NCBI RefSeq assembly: GCF_003614885.1
Contig: NZ_QZMS01000007.1
Coordinates: 2,232,001 to 2,296,000, forward strand
Length of the DNA stretch: 64,000 nt
Direction of reading: 5' to 3'
DNA from: Photobacterium salinisoli
GTDB taxonomy: Bacteria > Pseudomonadota > Gammaproteobacteria > Enterobacterales > Vibrionaceae
Part shown: piece by piece, positions 1-7,939 of the stretch
Numbering within the stretch: the stretch's first letter is position 1
How the letters are laid out: every line of letters starts with the position of its first letter
Translations under genes and position numbers: made by a program
The notes under the pieces: model-generated
Seen by the model: only the letters and a program-made list of their open reading frames with translations
Told to the model about the DNA's origin: nothing
Databases searched by the model: none

Positions 1-70
1 TTTGTTATAATTACTGGTTTGCATTTCTGCATCCTTTTTTCTCACTCAGACCCTAAGTTGGATATCGTCT

Positions 71-1915
71 ATGGAGCAAAATCCGCAGTCACAGCTAAAG
101 TTGCTTGTTGCCAAAGGCAAAGAGCAAGGTTATCTGACCTATGCCGAAGTTAATGACCACCTGCCAGAAGACATTGTTGACTCTGATCAGGTTGAAGACA
201 TTATTCAGATGATCAACGACATGGGTATTAAGGTGGTGGAAACCGCCCCTGATGCCGATGAACTCATGATGACTGAAGATAACGCCGATGAAGACGCCAT
301 TGAAGCGGCGGCTCAGGCATTATCGAGCGTAGAAAGCGAAATCGGCCGTACCACTGACCCGGTTCGTATGTACATGCGCGAAATGGGTACAGTTGAGCTG
401 TTGACCCGCGAAGGCGAAATCGACATCGCTAAACGCATCGAAGATGGTATCAATCAGGTTCAGTGTTCTGTTGCTGAGTACCCGTCAGCAATCTCGCATC
501 TGCTTGAGCAGTTTGACAAGGTTGAAGCAGAAGAGCTGCGTCTGACTGATATCATTTCAGGCTTCGTGGATCCTAACGAAGAAGAGACAGCCGCTCCGAC
601 AGCCACGCACATCGGTTCCGAGTTAAGTGAAACTGATCTTGAAGATGAAGACAAAGATCTTGAAGACGATGACGACGATTCAGAAAGCGAAGAAGACGAC
701 GGCAGCATTGATCCGGAAGTAGCACGCGAGAAGTTCAAAGAACTGCGTGTCTCTTACGAAAATATGGCCAAAGCCATCGAAACCAATGGCCGCCATCACC
801 CGCAGACTGAAGTCGCTATTGCCGAGCTGTCGGAAATTTTCAAACAGTTCCGTCTGATCCCGAAACAGTTTGACCGTCTGGTCAGCTCACTGCGTGATTC
901 CATGGATAAGGTGCGTACCAATGAGCGCCTGATCATGCGTATGTGTGTCGACAACAGCAAAATGCCGAAGAAGACCTTCGTTCAGCTGTTCAGCGGTAAT
1001 GAATCTTCTTCTGCGTGGATCGATGAAGCACTGAACTCAGGCAAACCGTATGCCGAGCGCCTGAAGAACTACGAAGAAGATCTGCGCCGTGCCTCGCTGA
1101 AGCTGCGCATACTGGAAGATGAAACCGGCCTGTCGATTGAGCGTATCAAAGACATCAGCCGCCGTATGTCTATCGGTGAAGCCAAAGCACGCCGCGCCAA
1201 GAAAGAAATGGTTGAGGCCAACCTGCGTCTGGTTATTTCTATCGCCAAGAAATACACCAACCGTGGCCTGCAATTCCTGGATTTGATCCAGGAAGGTAAC
1301 ATCGGCCTGATGAAAGCCGTGGATAAGTTTGAATACCGTCGTGGTTACAAGTTCTCGACTTACGCCACCTGGTGGATCCGTCAGGCAATCACACGTTCAA
1401 TCGCTGACCAGGCACGTACGATTCGTATCCCTGTGCACATGATCGAAACCATCAACAAACTGAACCGTATCTCTCGCCAGATGCTTCAGGAGATGGGCCG
1501 TGAACCACTGCCGGAAGAACTGGCTGAACGCATGCAAATGCCGGAAGACAAGATCCGTAAAGTGCTGAAGATTGCCAAAGAGCCAATCTCGATGGAAACC
1601 CCAATCGGTGATGATGAAGATTCACATCTGGGTGATTTCATTGAAGATACCACGCTGCAGCTGCCAATGGATTCTGCCACGGCAACTAACCTGCGTGCGG
1701 CCACCAACGAAGTACTGGCTGGCCTGACGCCGCGTGAAGCCAAAGTACTGCGTATGCGTTTTGGTATCGACATGAATACGGACCATACACTGGAAGAAGT
1801 GGGCAAACAGTTTGACGTTACCCGTGAACGTATCCGTCAGATCGAAGCCAAAGCCCTGCGTAAACTGCGCCACCCAAGCCGTTCCGACGTGCTGCGCAGC
1901 TTCCTGGACGAGTAA
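71..1915 (+). CDS. rpoD: RNA polymerase primary sigma factor RpoD (sigma-70)
   Basis: The housekeeping sigma factor directs RNA polymerase core to -10/-35 promoters. The 614-residue length matches the family. Region 1.1 covers about residues 1-80 and is followed by the region 1.2 motif [11 protein letters not shown] near residue 97. A very acidic stretch lies near residues 190-215. Region 2 is near 380-460 with the -10 melting sequence [15 protein letters not shown]. Region 4 at the C-terminus carries the -35 recognition helix [18 protein letters not shown] and the usual end [10 protein letters not shown]. The start is the first ATG of the family-typical N-terminus; the upstream purine stretch is weak. 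It is followed by a strong terminator and a tRNA gene. In this group dnaG normally lies upstream, but it is outside the window. Confidence 0.98.
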   Translation: MEQNPQSQLKLLVAKGKEQGYLTYAEVNDHLPEDIVDSDQVEDIIQMINDMGIKVVETAPDADELMMTEDNADEDAIEAAAQALSSVESEIGRTTDPVRMYMREMGTVELLTREGEIDIAKRIEDGINQVQCSVAEYPSAISHLLEQFDKVEAEELRLTDIISGFVDPNEEETAAPTATHIGSELSETDLEDEDKDLEDDDDDSESEEDDGSIDPEVAREKFKELRVSYENMAKAIETNGRHHPQTEVAIAELSEIFKQFRLIPKQFDRLVSSLRDSMDKVRTNERLIMRMCVDNSKMPKKTFVQLFSGNESSSAWIDEALNSGKPYAERLKNYEEDLRRASLKLRILEDETGLSIERIKDISRRMSIGEAKARRAKKEMVEANLRLVISIAKKYTNRGLQFLDLIQEGNIGLMKAVDKFEYRRGYKFSTYATWWIRQAITRSIADQARTIRIPVHMIETINKLNRISRQMLQEMGREPLPEELAERMQMPEDKIRKVLKIAKEPISMETPIGDDEDSHLGDFIEDTTLQLPMDSATATNLRAATNEVLAGLTPREAKVLRMRFGIDMNTDHTLEEVGKQFDVTRERIRQIEAKALRKLRHPSRSDVLRSFLDE

Positions 1916-1941
1916 GCCACTCACCAGAAACACCACACCAC

Positions 1942-1970
1942 AAAGCGGGCTCAACAGCCCGCTTTTTCTT
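1942..1970 (+). terminator. rpoD terminator
   Basis: A perfect 10-bp stem (AAAGCGGGCT / AGCCCGCTTT) with a 4-nt loop is followed by TTCTTT, 27 bp after the rpoD stop codon. It is a standard intrinsic terminator. Confidence 0.9.
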
Positions 1971-2112
1971 TGCATGCAGCACATGCGACCCCGCTCACAC
2001 CCCTTGCCACTCAAGGGCTTGCCCTGCATTTAACTGCCTAAGAAACAAACAAAAGTAGCCCCTTAGCAACTAGACAATGCCCCACCCATCCCATATAATC
2101 GGTGGCACATTT

Positions 2113-2188
2113 GGCCCCTTAGCTCAGTGGTTAGAGCAGGCGACTCATAATCGCTTGGTCCCCAGTTCAAGTCTGGGAGGGGCCACCA
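2113..2188 (+). tRNA. tRNA-Ile2 (anticodon CAU, lysidine type)
   Basis: This 76-nt cloverleaf has an encoded CCA end. The acceptor stem GGCCCCT pairs with AGGGGCC. The anticodon loop is CTCATAA (anticodon CAU), and the T arm has TTCAAGTC. The acceptor and anticodon arms match enterobacterial ileX/ileY, whose CAU anticodon is modified to lysidine so that it reads AUA as isoleucine, rather than an elongator or initiator Met tRNA. Automatic tools often label this gene tRNA-Met. Confidence 0.93.
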
Positions 2189-2196
2189 GATTCCAG

Positions 2197-2228
2197 AAGG
2201 CTTATGGAGAAATCCATAAGCCTTTTTT
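2197..2228 (+). terminator. tRNA-Ile2 terminator
   Basis: A perfect 12-bp stem (AAGGCTTATGGA / TCCATAAGCCTT) with a GAAA loop runs into a T tract, 8 bp after the tRNA CCA end. Confidence 0.92.
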
Positions 2229-2509
2229 CGTTTTGGCCTGTTTATATCCGTTCCGCGTTTACTTCCTGTTAGCTCTGGTCCATTGGTAGCACCGAAATCC
2301 CTCGCCTAGTCACCACAGAACCCCATTTCTAACCGCAGACCGATATCCGCCAACACTAGCCATACTAATCAGCCTGTCGATCATCTAAGCCACGACACAC
2401 CATCCAACGCAAGAACAGAATCCAAAAAAATCCCGCCCCACAACCAACAAAAATATAACCAACATCCGTTCCTTTAGGTCCAACTTATTAATATAAATAT
2501 AATTTAGAC

Positions 2510-2856
2510 ACTTAAATGAGATGGGCTGAGACGCAGATCAGGAGACTCAGCCAGAAAAACAGAACAGTATGGATGTTGAATGATGATCAATTACCCCGGA
2601 TGGTAATTGGCTTGTTATCTCTCAAGGTAAGCAATAAGCTGGGAACCAGCAGGTACACTAGCCGTCAGAACTAGCTGTAACATCAGGGGAAGGTATTCAT
2701 ACTGCCATCGGGAATACTACTGCGACAGTTACGGAAACAAAACCATATAGGAAATCAGGCGGCGTAAGGACTGGGAGGTGATTACAGGGCCAGTGTGGTG
2801 TGACCGACACAGCGATCTAGGATTTGTGGTTGGGTGTTCACCTAAGCCCTAAGGTG
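2510..2856 (+). ncRNA. candidate structured small RNA, GGA-rich (unassigned)
   Basis: The roughly 690-bp gap from the tRNA to the next gene has no convincing ORF. From about 2524 it is a series of short hairpins: GGCTGAG/CTCAGCC (2525-2552), CAATTACC/GGTAATTG (2588-2609), GCTGG/CCAGC (2638-2650), GTATTC/GAATAC, and ACTGG/CCAGT. An exact TATAAT hexamer at 2498-2503 would start transcription near 2510, though the -35 is weak. I count 11 GGA triplets and no TCC between 2520 and 2850; at least two GGAs sit in hairpin loops. GGA-in-loop repetition is the hallmark of CsrB/CsrC-type RNAs that sequester CsrA, so that is one possibility, but no UvrY/VarA box or strong terminator is visible. A weak stem ends at 2855. 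Both the family and whether it is transcribed are inference. Confidence 0.35.
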
Positions 2857-2882
2857 CTCATCGCTTTTTACCCGCATTAACA

Positions 2883-3161
2883 TCAAATATCTATCCACGT
2901 CTGGGCACCTTTAGCCCATACTTGAGGTGTACCATTTAAACATCTCAACGTCCAAGTGCCGTCCGAAGTTGTTCTATGATATTTAATAATTATTGAACCG
3001 TCTGACTTCATCTTGACGTACTCCATTCGCTTAGGCTCATATCTGTTATGACTATAAATCAGATTTTTACATTCACTTATTTGTGATTCAGTTGCTTCTT
3101 GTGCTGGGCTACAACCAACGATTGATAGTGCTAATGGAATAATAGACAAAACGGACTTCAT
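2883..3161 (-). CDS. small predicted lipoprotein, unknown function
   Basis: The 92-residue product starts with a lipoprotein signal peptide: K at position 2, a hydrophobic stretch LSIIPLALSIVG, then the lipobox cysteine at about residue 17 (IVGC). The mature part contains two further cysteines, in SECKNL and LRCLN, which could form a disulfide. I do not recognise a family. The ATG at 3161 is preferred over an upstream TTG because the signal peptide begins there. It is likely a periplasm-facing membrane-anchored protein. The gene is more AT-rich than the core genes around it and lies in an accessory stretch, which suggests recent acquisition. Confidence 0.6.
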   Translation of the reverse strand: MKSVLSIIPLALSIVGCSPAQEATESQISECKNLIYSHNRYEPKRMEYVKMKSDGSIIIKYHRTTSDGTWTLRCLNGTPQVWAKGAQTWIDI

Positions 3162-3277
3162 AAGCTCATCGCCCTGACTCAAAAAATGACATCAAAAAGT
3201 AGCACATAACAATAATCCATTAAACGCATATCAAATTATTCGTGTTATTGATGCTTACACTACATACTGTAAACCTC

Positions 3278-3305
3278 CTCTAATTACTTGCACGCATAAT
3301 TAGAG
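3278..3305. promoter_or_regulatory. perfect 9-bp inverted repeat, putative operator
   Basis: CTCTAATTA (3278-3286) and TAATTAGAG (3297-3305) are exact reverse complements separated by 10 bp. They lie in the 270-bp gap between the divergent lipoprotein gene and the ABM/ACT/ArsR operon. Size and spacing suit a dimeric winged-helix repressor. The encoded ArsR-type protein is the obvious candidate, by inference. Confidence 0.45.
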
Positions 3306-3431
3306 TTACGGAAATTGCTCTATCCCCCAGCCCGCCTCTCTATGAAACCCACATTTCGTCTATCACCGAAGTATCCTTTTTTCACCTCGCTATATTGAGC
3401 CCGACACACTGACTTTCATAAGGATAAGACA

Positions 3432-3737
3432 ATGATCGCGGTTCTTTTTGAAACGACAGCCGTCCCTGAAAAACAAGATCGCTACTTCGAGCTGGCTGAA
3501 CAGTTAAAGCCGCTGCTGAGCCATGCAGAAGGGTTTATTTCTGTGGAGCGCTTTCAAAGCATTTCCAATCCAGAGAAATTTCTCTCGCTGTCATGGTGGG
3601 AAAACGAGGAGGCCATTTTGCAATGGAAGCACAACATGCTGCACAGATCCGCTCAGCAGGAAGGAAAGGGGTCCATTTTCTCTTTTTATCAGATTCAGGT
3701 ACTCAGCCTGATCAGAGAATATTCATCATCCCAGTAA
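3432..3737 (+). CDS. antibiotic biosynthesis monooxygenase (ABM) domain protein
   Basis: This 101-residue single-domain protein of the dimeric alpha-beta barrel (ABM/YgiN-like) fold has the typical pattern [20 protein letters not shown], then a FISVERFQS strand, [15 protein letters not shown], and a C-terminal basic helix. The family includes small cofactor-free monooxygenases, haem-degrading enzymes and proteins of unknown role. No substrate can be named here. AAGGA lies 7 bp before the ATG. It is the first gene of a tight three-gene operon with an ACT-domain protein and an ArsR-type regulator, which suggests response to a toxic or signalling small molecule (inference). Confidence 0.8.
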   Translation: MIAVLFETTAVPEKQDRYFELAEQLKPLLSHAEGFISVERFQSISNPEKFLSLSWWENEEAILQWKHNMLHRSAQQEGKGSIFSFYQIQVLSLIREYSSSQ

Positions 3738-3759
3738 GCTAAACAAGGAAGCTATCGCT

Positions 3760-4143
3760 ATGTATGACGTTCATGTCATTTTGAACAATCTGCCGGGAGA
3801 GCTTGCGCGATTAGGCGAAACACTCGGTGCGAATCATATTGGCTTAGAAGGTGGCGGCGTCTTTTCCGTCAACCAGCAATGCCACGCCCACTTTTTAGTC
3901 GAAGATGGTGAAAAAGCCAGAGCCGTACTTACCGAACGGGGTTTTGAAGTCATCAATATCTACAAACCGCTGATTCGAAAACTCAAGCAAGAGCAACCGG
4001 GAGAACTGGGTGCCATTGCCAGAGTATTGGCCGACAACGGCATCAACATCATCACTCAATACAGCGACCACGCAAACCGTTTGATCCTCATCACTGATGA
4101 CTATAAGGTTGCAGAAAAAGTAACCCGTCACTGGATGGCCTGA
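3760..4143 (+). CDS. ACT-domain small-molecule binding protein
   Basis: This 127-residue cytosolic protein appears to consist of two ACT-like beta-alpha-beta units. The N-terminal one ([20 protein letters not shown]) has the PGEL turn, and the second ([20 protein letters not shown]) is a textbook ACT ligand-binding motif. ACT domains bind amino acids or related small molecules and regulate enzymes or transcription. There is no catalytic domain, so it probably works as a stand-alone sensor or partner of its neighbours. AAGGAAG precedes the ATG. It lies 22 bp after the ABM gene and 2 bp before the regulator gene. Confidence 0.8.
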   Translation: MYDVHVILNNLPGELARLGETLGANHIGLEGGGVFSVNQQCHAHFLVEDGEKARAVLTERGFEVINIYKPLIRKLKQEQPGELGAIARVLADNGINIITQYSDHANRLILITDDYKVAEKVTRHWMA

Positions 4144-4145
4144 TT

Positions 4146-4862
4146 GTGAAGCCTCACCCGCAAGTACCGCTGGAACACGAAGAATTTCAGCAGGAATTAT
4201 CCATGGCAGCCCTTGCGGCTGCTATGTCTGATGCGTCACGGATGAAAATTCTTTGTGCGCTGATGGATGGGCGCGCCTGGACGGCCACTGAATTAAGCGC
4301 TGTCTCTGATATCGCCCCTTCCACCGCCAGCGCGCACTTGTCCCGGTTGCTAAAAGCCAATCTCGTCACTTGTTTATCGCAAGGTCGCCACCGTTATTTT
4401 CGCCTCTACAGTGCCAGTATTGCTTCACTACTTGAAAATATGATGGGGGTTTCATTTGGCACGGTTCAGTCGCCAAAAACACGGGTGCCGGCCGAATTAC
4501 AACGGGCAAGAACCTGCTATGACCATCTTGCTGGCGAAATCGCCGTCGGTATTTACGATTACCTTTTTGCAAATGCATGGATTACCCGCGATGGTAATGC
4601 GTTAACTCCCTTAGGCAAGGCGCAGTTCAGCCATTTAGGTGTCATGCTCGATACAAAGACCAAACGTAAACAGTGCTGTGCGTGTTTAGACTGGAGTGAG
4701 CGAAAATGTCACCTTGGCGGCCATGCCGGGGCGGCACTTTTCCAGTGTTTTGAGCAGCGCGGTTGGATTGAAAAAGTACCGGGATACAGAGAAGTCACTG
4801 TGACAGAAAAAGGACGGAATGCTCTCAGCGAGTATTTTGGCCTGGCTAACGTTCTAAACTAA
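4146..4862 (+). CDS. ArsR-type winged-helix transcriptional regulator with C-terminal CLDWSER domain
   Basis: The 238-residue regulator has an N-terminal ArsR-like winged helix at about residues 18-95 (DASRMKILCALMDG, then TASAHLSRLLKANLV as the recognition helix). A C-terminal region carries the cysteine-containing motif CCACLDWSERKCHLGGHAGA near residues 177-196, a conserved tail in one large ArsR subfamily. The start is GTG at 4146, 2 bp after the upstream TGA, consistent with translational coupling. Being last in the operon behind a perfect inverted repeat at 3278-3305 suggests autorepression. A decayed copy of its last 31 codons lies downstream at 6273-6365. The inducer is unknown; the cysteines could sense metal or redox, but this is speculation. 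Confidence 0.82.
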   Translation: MKPHPQVPLEHEEFQQELSMAALAAAMSDASRMKILCALMDGRAWTATELSAVSDIAPSTASAHLSRLLKANLVTCLSQGRHRYFRLYSASIASLLENMMGVSFGTVQSPKTRVPAELQRARTCYDHLAGEIAVGIYDYLFANAWITRDGNALTPLGKAQFSHLGVMLDTKTKRKQCCACLDWSERKCHLGGHAGAALFQCFEQRGWIEKVPGYREVTVTEKGRNALSEYFGLANVLN

Positions 4863-5113
4863 ACACGCAGAATGCCGCGCAGTCTCCAGCTTTCTTCTTT
4901 TAAAATTCTCTCTTCTTTTCAAATTAAAGTATCAGATCTAGTCTGAACTAATACCGTTTACAGTACTGACGTTTATCATCTGCCTGAACCTGCATGTGAT
5001 ATGTGCTGATATCGAATTCTGATGACACTGCCGTGTGTATGAAACATCACGGCCACTGTAGGCAACATAGTATCCAGCCCTATCAGCACTCATACTAAAA
5101 ATCAGGAAGCAAG

Positions 5114-6250
5114 ATGGATAAACAACCGGAACAGCACCAAAACACAGTTTTCATCAGCAATATGGTGGAATCAGCGATCCGTATCGGCTTGCTGCTGGTA
5201 CTGCTGATGTTCACGTACGACATCATCAAGCCATTTATTATCCCTGTGATTTGGGGGGCAATTATCGCTGTTGCTTTGATGCCACTGACGTTGAAAATCC
5301 AGCGCTGGTATGGCAATCGCCGGGGATTAGCGGCGACGACCGTTGCCTTGCTGGGTATTGTGCTATTAGTGACGCCGTTAGTGATGATCTCTGTTTCCGT
5401 CTACCATGCGTCAATCCAGGTACTGGAGACGCTGCAACAAGGTCAGGTGAGTCTTCCGGGGCCAGACAACAGGATTGCGGATATCCCGGTTATCGGCGAT
5501 AAGCTGTTCGACATGTGGAGCTTGTTTGCCACTAACCTGGAAAAAGCCATTCAAACCTTTCTGCCGGAAATCAAGTCTGCACTGTCCGCTTTCATTGGTG
5601 TGCTGGGTGGAGCCTTGGGCGACATGCTGATATTCATCCTATCGCTGGCGATTGCAGCCGGTTTTATGACCTACTCAGAAAAGATTACCGCCTCGTTAAA
5701 GGCAGTGGCTGTGCGTGCAGCAGGCACCAACGCCGCGCATTGGACATCACTGATTGCCGCAACAATTAAAAGCGTTCTGATTGGGGTTGTCGGTGTGGCG
5801 GCCATTCAGGCGCTACTGATTGGTGCCGGCTTTTTTGTGTTTGGCATTCCGGCGGCAGGCTTGCTGACCTTGCTTCTGATCATTTTATGTATCGCGCAGT
5901 TGCCCGCTCTGATAGCCGTCCTGCCCGTGATCATTTATATGTACCTTACTCAAGATGCCACCACCGCAACACTGTTTACCGTCTGGGTTGTGATCGGTTC
6001 GCTGTCTGACAATGTGCTCAAACCTATGTTGATGGGCCGCGGGGTGGCTGTCCCTATGCCTGTCATCCTGATCGGTGCCATCGGCGGTATGCTGTATTAC
6101 GGCATGACCGGCCTGTTCCTCGGTGCGGTCATTCTGGCCATCTGGTATGAACTGTTTGTCTTTTGGATAAAATTGGAGAAGCAGGAAGACACAGGAGCCA
6201 ATATCTCCCCTCAGCAAGACGCCATTCGTTCAGAAAAGTCTGACACATAA
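5114..6250 (+). CDS. AI-2E/PerM-family inner membrane transporter
   Basis: The 378-residue protein has about eight membrane segments: a pair near residues 20-55, one near 70-95, and a cluster from about 155 to 350. These include the family features GAIIAVALMPLTLKIQ near the N-terminus and SDNVLKPMLMGRGVAVP near residue 300. The family includes TqsA (autoinducer-2 export) and PerM, and some members are sodium/proton antiporters, so the substrate cannot be assigned. The start has AGGAAG upstream. It has 250 bp upstream, enough for its own promoter. It is flanked by the 3' end of the ArsR-type gene on one side and a decayed copy of that end on the other. Confidence 0.88.
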   Translation: MDKQPEQHQNTVFISNMVESAIRIGLLLVLLMFTYDIIKPFIIPVIWGAIIAVALMPLTLKIQRWYGNRRGLAATTVALLGIVLLVTPLVMISVSVYHASIQVLETLQQGQVSLPGPDNRIADIPVIGDKLFDMWSLFATNLEKAIQTFLPEIKSALSAFIGVLGGALGDMLIFILSLAIAAGFMTYSEKITASLKAVAVRAAGTNAAHWTSLIAATIKSVLIGVVGVAAIQALLIGAGFFVFGIPAAGLLTLLLIILCIAQLPALIAVLPVIIYMYLTQDATTATLFTVWVVIGSLSDNVLKPMLMGRGVAVPMPVILIGAIGGMLYYGMTGLFLGAVILAIWYELFVFWIKLEKQEDTGANISPQQDAIRSEKSDT

Positions 6251-6272
6251 GAGGCTCTGTAGACGCTGATAA

Positions 6273-6365
6273 AAAATACCGGGATACCAATAAGTTGCAG
6301 TGACGACAAAAGGCCGGACGGCTTTCAGCGAACATTTTGGCTTGGTATGGCGTCGCAGTGAATAA
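6273..6365 (+). pseudogene. decayed 3' end of a second ArsR-type gene (paralogue of 4146-4862)
   Basis: Read in frame, this segment gives KIPGYQ-stop-VAVTTKGRTAFSEHFGL, ending in TAA. It aligns without gaps to the C-terminus of the regulator at 4146-4862 (KVPGYREVTVTEKGRNALSE and on): 16 of 24 residues are identical. An in-frame TAA replaces the seventh codon, and no upstream part of the gene is recognisable. It lies 22 bp after the transporter gene. It is most likely a remnant of a duplicated or formerly paralogous regulator. Confidence 0.75.
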
Positions 6366-6398
6366 CCGACTAGCTGACATCTGAGCGTTATAATGATT

Positions 6399-6431
6399 CA
6401 AAAAAAACGCTGCAGGTTGCCCCGCAGCGTT
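6399..6431 (-). terminator. porin gene terminator
   Basis: On the minus strand, AACGCTGC and GCAGCGTT form a perfect 8-bp stem with a 10-nt loop and a run of about eight T residues, 25 bp after the porin stop codon. Confidence 0.9.
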
Positions 6432-6455
6432 GTTGTGAGGGTATGACGAGATGAA

Positions 6456-7466
6456 TTACAGGTAGTAACGCATACCGACAATCCACATATCATCTTCGGC
6501 AACATTGATATCGTTGCCCAGGTCAAACTGGTAACCCCCGAAGCCAACGAAAGTAGGCGTGAAGTTATATTCTGCCTGCAGTGCCATCTGGCTGAAGATG
6601 GTGTTGTTGTTCTTGTCGTCTTCGACAGATTCGTAGTTCACGCTCAGGTTCAGGCTGCTTGGCAGGGCATAGGCCAGCAGGCCTTCAATCGCCACTGACT
6701 CTTCCAGGCCCTGGTTCATGTAATCGTTCATCGCATACACAACCGCCACGTACAGGCCGTCACCGTAGGTGCCGTAATTGGCACTGAGCATGTGTGAGCG
6801 CGCGGTTTCATCAAAGGCCCCCACCTGAACATCACCTGTGTTATAGGCATAGTTCAGACCAACGCCCATGATCGAATAGTTCAGTGCAATCTGGACACGA
6901 TCATCGTATTCAGCATCCGCACCATTCCAGGTTTCTCCGGTTGTCGTGCCCTGCCAGCCAAGGCCGAATGAGACCACGCCGGCATCATTCAGGTTGAGGC
7001 TGTTGCGATAAGAGATCATGCGCTCGGCACGGGCTGTCCCCAGCGGGCCCTGATCGTCGTACAGGAAGTCGTTCGCAAACGCGATCGGTAAATCGGCGAT
7101 CCCTGCACCGTCATAGTAAGGGGACCATTGCGTGCCCACCACGCCGCGGCCATAAGCATTGTGTGAGACACCAATGTAGCCCAGACGCGTAGTGAAGGTC
7201 TCTTCGCCACCTTCAAGATAATTCAGTGCCCACTCGCCTTTTGCATCGGCGGTGTAGCCGTTACCGATATCCTGTGTCGCATTGATATTGATACGCGGTG
7301 ACACTTGTTTTACTTCCGTTTCGCCCTCTTCAGAGCCGCCGAGACCCACAGAAACATGACCACCGACGGAGAGCGTAGTGTCGCCTTCATTGAATAACTC
7401 AACCGCGACTGCCTGAGATCCATAAAATGCAGCTGCCACTGCTATTGCCAAGTGCTTTTTATCCAT
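6456..7466 (-). CDS. general porin, Gram-negative (OmpU/Porin_4-like)
   Basis: This 336-residue outer membrane beta-barrel porin would let small hydrophilic solutes diffuse through the outer membrane. The N-terminus (MDKKHLAIAVAAAFYGSQAVA) is a clear signal peptide with cleavage after AVA. The mature protein alternates amphipathic strands and acidic loops (EEGETE, EDDKNNNT), has an RLGYIGVSHNAYGRGVVGTQ porin-type segment, and ends with the outer membrane insertion signature MRYYL (terminal aromatic/hydrophobic pattern). The second ATG (7466) is used because GGA is better spaced than for the ATG at 7472. It is acidic and Vibrio-type. A strong terminator follows. Confidence 0.9.
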   Translation of the reverse strand: MDKKHLAIAVAAAFYGSQAVAVELFNEGDTTLSVGGHVSVGLGGSEEGETEVKQVSPRININATQDIGNGYTADAKGEWALNYLEGGEETFTTRLGYIGVSHNAYGRGVVGTQWSPYYDGAGIADLPIAFANDFLYDDQGPLGTARAERMISYRNSLNLNDAGVVSFGLGWQGTTTGETWNGADAEYDDRVQIALNYSIMGVGLNYAYNTGDVQVGAFDETARSHMLSANYGTYGDGLYVAVVYAMNDYMNQGLEESVAIEGLLAYALPSSLNLSVNYESVEDDKNNNTIFSQMALQAEYNFTPTFVGFGGYQFDLGNDINVAEDDMWIVGMRYYL

Positions 7467-7523
7467 AATCATTTTTCCATCTTTTGTTGTGTTCTTATGC
7501 GCCGATACTCAGCGTTATGACAA

Positions 7524-7537
7524 AAATGTGAACATTT
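7524..7537. promoter_or_regulatory. 14-bp palindrome upstream of porin gene
   Basis: AAATGT-GA-ACATTT lies about 60 bp upstream of the porin start, where a regulator could act. It also contains one TGTGA half-site. No factor can be named. Confidence 0.3.
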
Positions 7538-7715
7538 GAAACGAGCATTGAAAGCGTAGTTAAGGAATGACATAAACACATAAAATAACGACAACAAATT
7601 TGTTAAAAACTTGTGTTATATCCCATTCGTGGCAGATATAGGTTGTAAGTATGCTTTGAACGCATTATTGAACCTGTGCCATAGCAAGAGGCTGAAAGGA
7701 GGGATTTCGGTGCCA

Positions 7716-7776
7716 TGCTGGCTTGAAGCCTGCCAGCAGAGCGGGCAAATGATATGCACATCATGCTGGCATTTTT
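7716..7776 (+). promoter_or_regulatory. mutually exclusive hairpins ending in a T run (attenuator-like)
   Basis: The 473-bp gap between the porin and the small membrane protein has no credible gene. In it, GCCAGCA (7732-7738) can pair with TGCTGGC upstream (7716-7722) or with the identical TGCTGGC downstream (7764-7770). The second pairing encloses an ATGAT/ATCAT stem and is followed by ATTTTT. This is the logic of an antiterminator/terminator or of a small RNA ending near 7776. No riboswitch family or leader peptide is recognised, and no plus-strand gene follows closely. Confidence 0.35.
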
Positions 7777-7873
7777 ATGCTTGACGCGTGAGAAGTGTGT
7801 TGCGTATGTGTGGGTTAGACGAAAAAGCGTCTGTCGTGGCAGACTGGAGACAGTCCATTGATGAGAGTGCAAT

Positions 7874-7911
7874 AAATCCCAGTCCGGCAGGATCTGAACA
7901 GGCTGGGATTT
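7874..7911 (-). terminator. inverted repeat downstream of small membrane protein gene
   Basis: AAATCCCAG and CTGGGATTT form a perfect 9-bp stem with a 20-nt loop, 29 bp past the stop of the minus-strand gene at 7940. On that strand the stem runs into only a short T-rich tail (TTTATT), so termination is plausible but not certain. Confidence 0.5.
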
Positions 7912-7939
7912 GCGTTTAGCGGCGCTTCACAAGCCTTTA

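Noticed and set aside
460..738. 92-codon minus-strand frame inside rpoD
   Set aside because: Serine-rich reverse reading of the acidic codons of rpoD, with no start signal.
2113..2188. Initiator or elongator Met tRNA
   Set aside because: The CAU anticodon is also that of tRNA-Ile2, and the stem sequences match the ileX/ileY type; I therefore call Ile2.
7603..7872. 89-codon minus-strand frame in the porin upstream region
   Set aside because: No ribosome site, atypical composition and it crosses the hairpins at 7716-7776.
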